From Hybos culiciformis (Eukaryota > Arthropoda > Insecta > Diptera > Hybotidae): a stretch of 64,000 bases of DNA. The position numbers were made by a program, and so were the translations under genes. Each line of letters opens with the position of its first letter. Position 1 is the first letter of the stretch. The notes below the pieces were generated by a model. It was not told the origin of the DNA, did not search any database, and saw nothing but the letters and a program-made list of their open reading frames with translations. Location of the stretch: assembly GCA_964007475.1 (NCBI GenBank), contig OZ023273.1, positions 112,391,812 through 112,455,811 of the forward strand, in the 5' to 3' direction. This document shows positions 61,601-64,000 of the stretch, in pieces.

Positions 61601-63132
61601 ATGATGGATTGTTCGTATCTAATTACGAAGATATAAGTTTGGAAATGAGGTATAAGTCACTTTTGTCTGAGATGTCATGGGGTGAAAGAGAAGAAGCATT
61701 AGCAACACTTCAAGCTTATGTTAGTCGTCATCCAGGACGAGCACAAATTCTTCACCAAAAACTCTCCAGTCCTTCACGTCGACGATCATTACAGGAAACT
61801 TTAAAAAAGTATCAAGCGAAACAGACAAGAGCTAAAGAGAAACGAGAGCTCCTACAAAAAGAAAAAGCAATGAAAATTCAACAGCTTTTAGCAAGAGTTG
61901 AGGATGTAAAAGCAGCCAAGCAGCAGTTGATTGAAGATAAACGTGTTCGAATGGAAGAAAGGTTGCAGAGAGCAGCAGAAAATAGAAATCAATATTTAAG
62001 GGACATTGTGAGAAAAGCTCATGACGAAGAAGAAAAGCTTAAGGAAATTGCATTTATTAAAAATTTGGAAGCACAAAATAAACATTTAGATTTGCTAGAG
62101 TCTACAAAACAACATGAAGTTCGGATGCAAGATATCGAACAAGAGCGTCAAAAAAAGGTCGAAGAAAAGGCGGCAAAAGAGGCTGCCGTAGAAAGAAGAC
62201 GTCAAGAACTGGAGCAGGCGAGACAAAAAAAATTAGAGAAAATGAATGAAACTAGACTTGAACGTGAACAACGTATTGGGAAAATGCAAGAACAAAGAGA
62301 AAAACAAAGACAAGCTATTGCAAGAGAAAAGGAAAAAAGTCGTGAAGAGAGGTTACTGGCGTTACAAGTTCAGCAGCAACAAACTACTGAAGAACTTCAA
62401 AGAAAAATTATTCAAAAACAGAGAGAATCAGCACGAAGACATGAAGAGAACATTGAACACATTAGACAAAGAGCTTTAGAGCTTACAATTCCAAGCAGGA
62501 ATTTAGAAGAAGGTATTTGCAAAAATGATGATGAAAATCAAGAGATCTTGGATGATCCCAACGCTGATTTATCTTCTAATGTTTCATCAGAAATCAGTAA
62601 AGAAAATTATGGTAAACATTTTAGGAAAAAAATGAAAAAATTAAAGCAAAGAATGGAACAATCAGCAGAAGAATATATGAAAGAATTGCATCCAGTTCCC
62701 ATTCATATGAAAAGAGAAAGTCAAGTACCCAAGTTTTTGAATTTAGTTAGTAAAGGTGGTGGAACGCAAGGATTAGAAAGACAGTTGCTGCAGTTACAAC
62801 GTATTATGAGTAAGGCTCAGATAAATGATTTCCAATGTTTTTGGATAATGGATGGACTTGGTACAATCTCTAACGTTATTTCGAAAGGGATGGAAACCAA
62901 TACAGAAGTGACAAAGCGGTAGGGCAATTTACATGCAAACATTTTAATTGCTTTTTAATTGCTGGCCATAAAAAGTAAAACTAATTTTATTTTTTATTTA
63001 TTTCATAGATCTGTGGCCTTAGCAGTCCAGCTTTATCGGAACGCTTGTACGCTATGTCCTCAAATTTCTAGACATGCAATTTTAGGAAATTCAATAATAA
63101 TATTGTTTGATGCATTAATTCAAAGCTTACAG
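58500..63132 (+). CDS. Scaper: SCAPER, S-phase cyclin A-associated ER protein (5' part, runs off the window)
   Basis: Exons 58500-58626, 58935-60167, 60401-62918 and 63009-63132 join in phase (G|AT, G|GC, CG|A) and give 1334 residues before a phase-0 donor at 63133; the rest lies to the right. The SCAPER_N domain is at about residues 96-173 ([43 protein letters not shown]). A basic, disordered middle includes [13 protein letters not shown] long charged helix or coiled coil (about 867-1150) starts near [18 protein letters not shown]. The C-terminal helical part begins at about 1220 ([29 protein letters not shown]). In mammals the protein binds cyclin A2 at the ER and influences cell-cycle exit and cilia. 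The C2H2 finger that vertebrate SCAPER carries after the coiled coil is not seen here. Confidence 0.93.
58935..60167 (+). CDS. Scaper: Scaper coding exon 2 (residues 43-454)
   Basis: After a T-rich tract and TTAG the frame reads [13 protein letters not shown], then the SCAPER_N domain, then Ser/Lys-rich disordered sequence. Donor ATAG|GTAAAA. Confidence 0.93.
60401..62918 (+). CDS. Scaper: Scaper coding exon 3 (residues 454-1293)
   Basis: A 2.5-kb exon opening [10 protein letters not shown]. It holds the conserved [10 protein letters not shown] segment, an acidic patch ([10 protein letters not shown]), the [18 protein letters not shown] segment, the long charged coiled coil and the start of the C-terminal helical region. 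Acceptor TTTTCAG, donor AGCG|GTAGGG. Confidence 0.93.
63009..63132 (+). CDS. Scaper: Scaper coding exon 4 (residues 1293-1334)
   Basis: It encodes [20 protein letters not shown] to DALIQSLQ. Acceptor TTTCATAG, donor CAG|GTATGT, ending in phase 0. Cys-rich NACTLC is typical of the family at this position. Confidence 0.9.
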
Positions 63133-64000
63133 GTATGTTCATGTAGTTTTATAGAAAAAATTATTTACTTTTTTACTGAAAAAAATTAGAAAATTGAACA
63201 AAAGTTTTTGTTCATATTTTTTTTTTGTGCAAATGTAGTTTTAGTCCATTTTATCTTTAAAAATACTTAAATAGGATATTAGAAATTCGGATTATCATAT
63301 GCAGTGAAGAAAAAGACATTACTAGAAAAATGAACTAACTAATTTATTTGTTGACGCACTGATCTATATTTTTTTAAAACGTATTCCATAAATTTTTTTT
63401 TAATGTTTTGATGTTGAAACTGCTGTTGTGACTGATTTCTTTTTTAAAGTTATTAAATGTTCTTTTTTTTTTCGCTAAAGAATGCTACTACGTCAACAAA
63501 TAAATTAGATAGTCGATAGTCCATTTTTCCAATAATGTGTTAAACTGCATTTTTTTCATATCCGTATTCCGAAAGTTCTATTAAATAGAAATTGATTCAA
63601 ACTAAATTTAACTTCTAAATACATTTCAAAAGCAGTATTTTTTCTTTTTATAAATTTAGTTTTAAAATGACGTAGAGTTTCAATCTGAAACAAAAAAACA
63701 CACATTTTTATATAAAGGATGATTCAATTCGATTTTCACTTTCTTAAAAGTTTTTTATTTTTGATATAAAAATTTTAAACATTTGGGAGAGGTTTTTTTT
63801 TCTACGTTCAAAACTTGCATAACTCTCAATGGATACGAAATTACATTGTCAACAACAAACCTGCAAAATACGATTCTTATGTTTAGTAATTTATTGTTTA
63901 TAAGTTTTATAGGGAATAAATTCAAGAACATTAAATTTTCAATAAATAAGAATAAATACTTCGTAAACAATTTTAAAGCAGACATTCATTTAAAAGAAAT
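63133..64000 (+). other. Scaper: Scaper intron, continuing beyond the window
   Basis: No further exon is visible up to the right edge. It holds an inverted-repeat element at 63317-63537. Confidence 0.65.
63317..63537. mobile_element. Small inverted-repeat MITE in a Scaper intron (221 bp)
   Basis: CATTACTAGAAAAATG at the left and CATTATTGGAAAAATG (inverted right end) match. Matching continues through ACTAATTTATTTGTTGACG, giving arms of about 50 bp. The target duplication and superfamily are unclear. Confidence 0.7.

Noticed and set aside
1..64000. CRISPR arrays, intact tRNA or rRNA genes, prokaryotic defence systems
   Set aside because: The sequence is clearly eukaryotic. The tandem repeats seen lack unique spacers, and the only tRNA-like pieces lack acceptor stems.

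Overview
The window is a very AT-rich stretch of eukaryotic, almost certainly insect, nuclear DNA. The evidence for an insect is spliced genes with short introns, an insect-type Bicaudal-D, an insect-like UBE2L3 fragment, and a load of hAT, Helitron, LINE and foldback elements. The order within insects cannot be fixed from the sequence. There is one 200-base assembly gap (39576-39775).

Region 1 (about 1-52300) is a gene-poor, transposon-rich expanse. The only hint of host coding in it, apart from a captured fragment, is a weak pair of exon-like segments at 73-123 and 450-514. It holds eight elements with hAT-type ends and 8-bp target duplications across the window (one of them lies between the two genes). 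It also holds a Helitron family with three copies, two of them head to tail, and a foldback-like composite of inverted 15-bp repeat arms around a broken LINE. There is an RTE-type LINE with a clear 15-bp target duplication, a second LINE tail beside the gap, a piggyBac-like MITE, hairpin MITEs, and two tRNA-like SINE fragments (one in a BicD intron). Several elements are nested: Helitron in hAT, hAT in Helitron, hAT in hAT.

The most unusual locus is 44451-45810. It is a second copy of a hairpin-ended repeat also seen at 6273-6749, but here it contains what looks like a DNA-level capture of the 5' end of a UBE2L3/UbcD10-type ubiquitin-conjugating enzyme gene. Promoter-like sequence, exon 1, an intron and the start of exon 2 are all present, after which homology stops.

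Region 2 (52367-64000) holds two real genes arranged head to head. BicD (minus strand, eight coding exons, complete, 783 aa predicted) encodes the coiled-coil adaptor linking cargo and Egalitarian-mRNA complexes to dynein. Scaper (plus strand, four coding exons seen, continuing past the right edge) encodes the S-phase cyclin A-associated ER protein. Every splice junction was read directly from GT/AG sites and reading-frame continuity. The 2.2 kb between the two start codons carries an 809-bp hAT-type element. Nothing suggests that the two genes act in one pathway; the shared spacer raises only the possibility of linked transcription.

No intact tRNA, rRNA, CRISPR array or prokaryote-type operon was seen.
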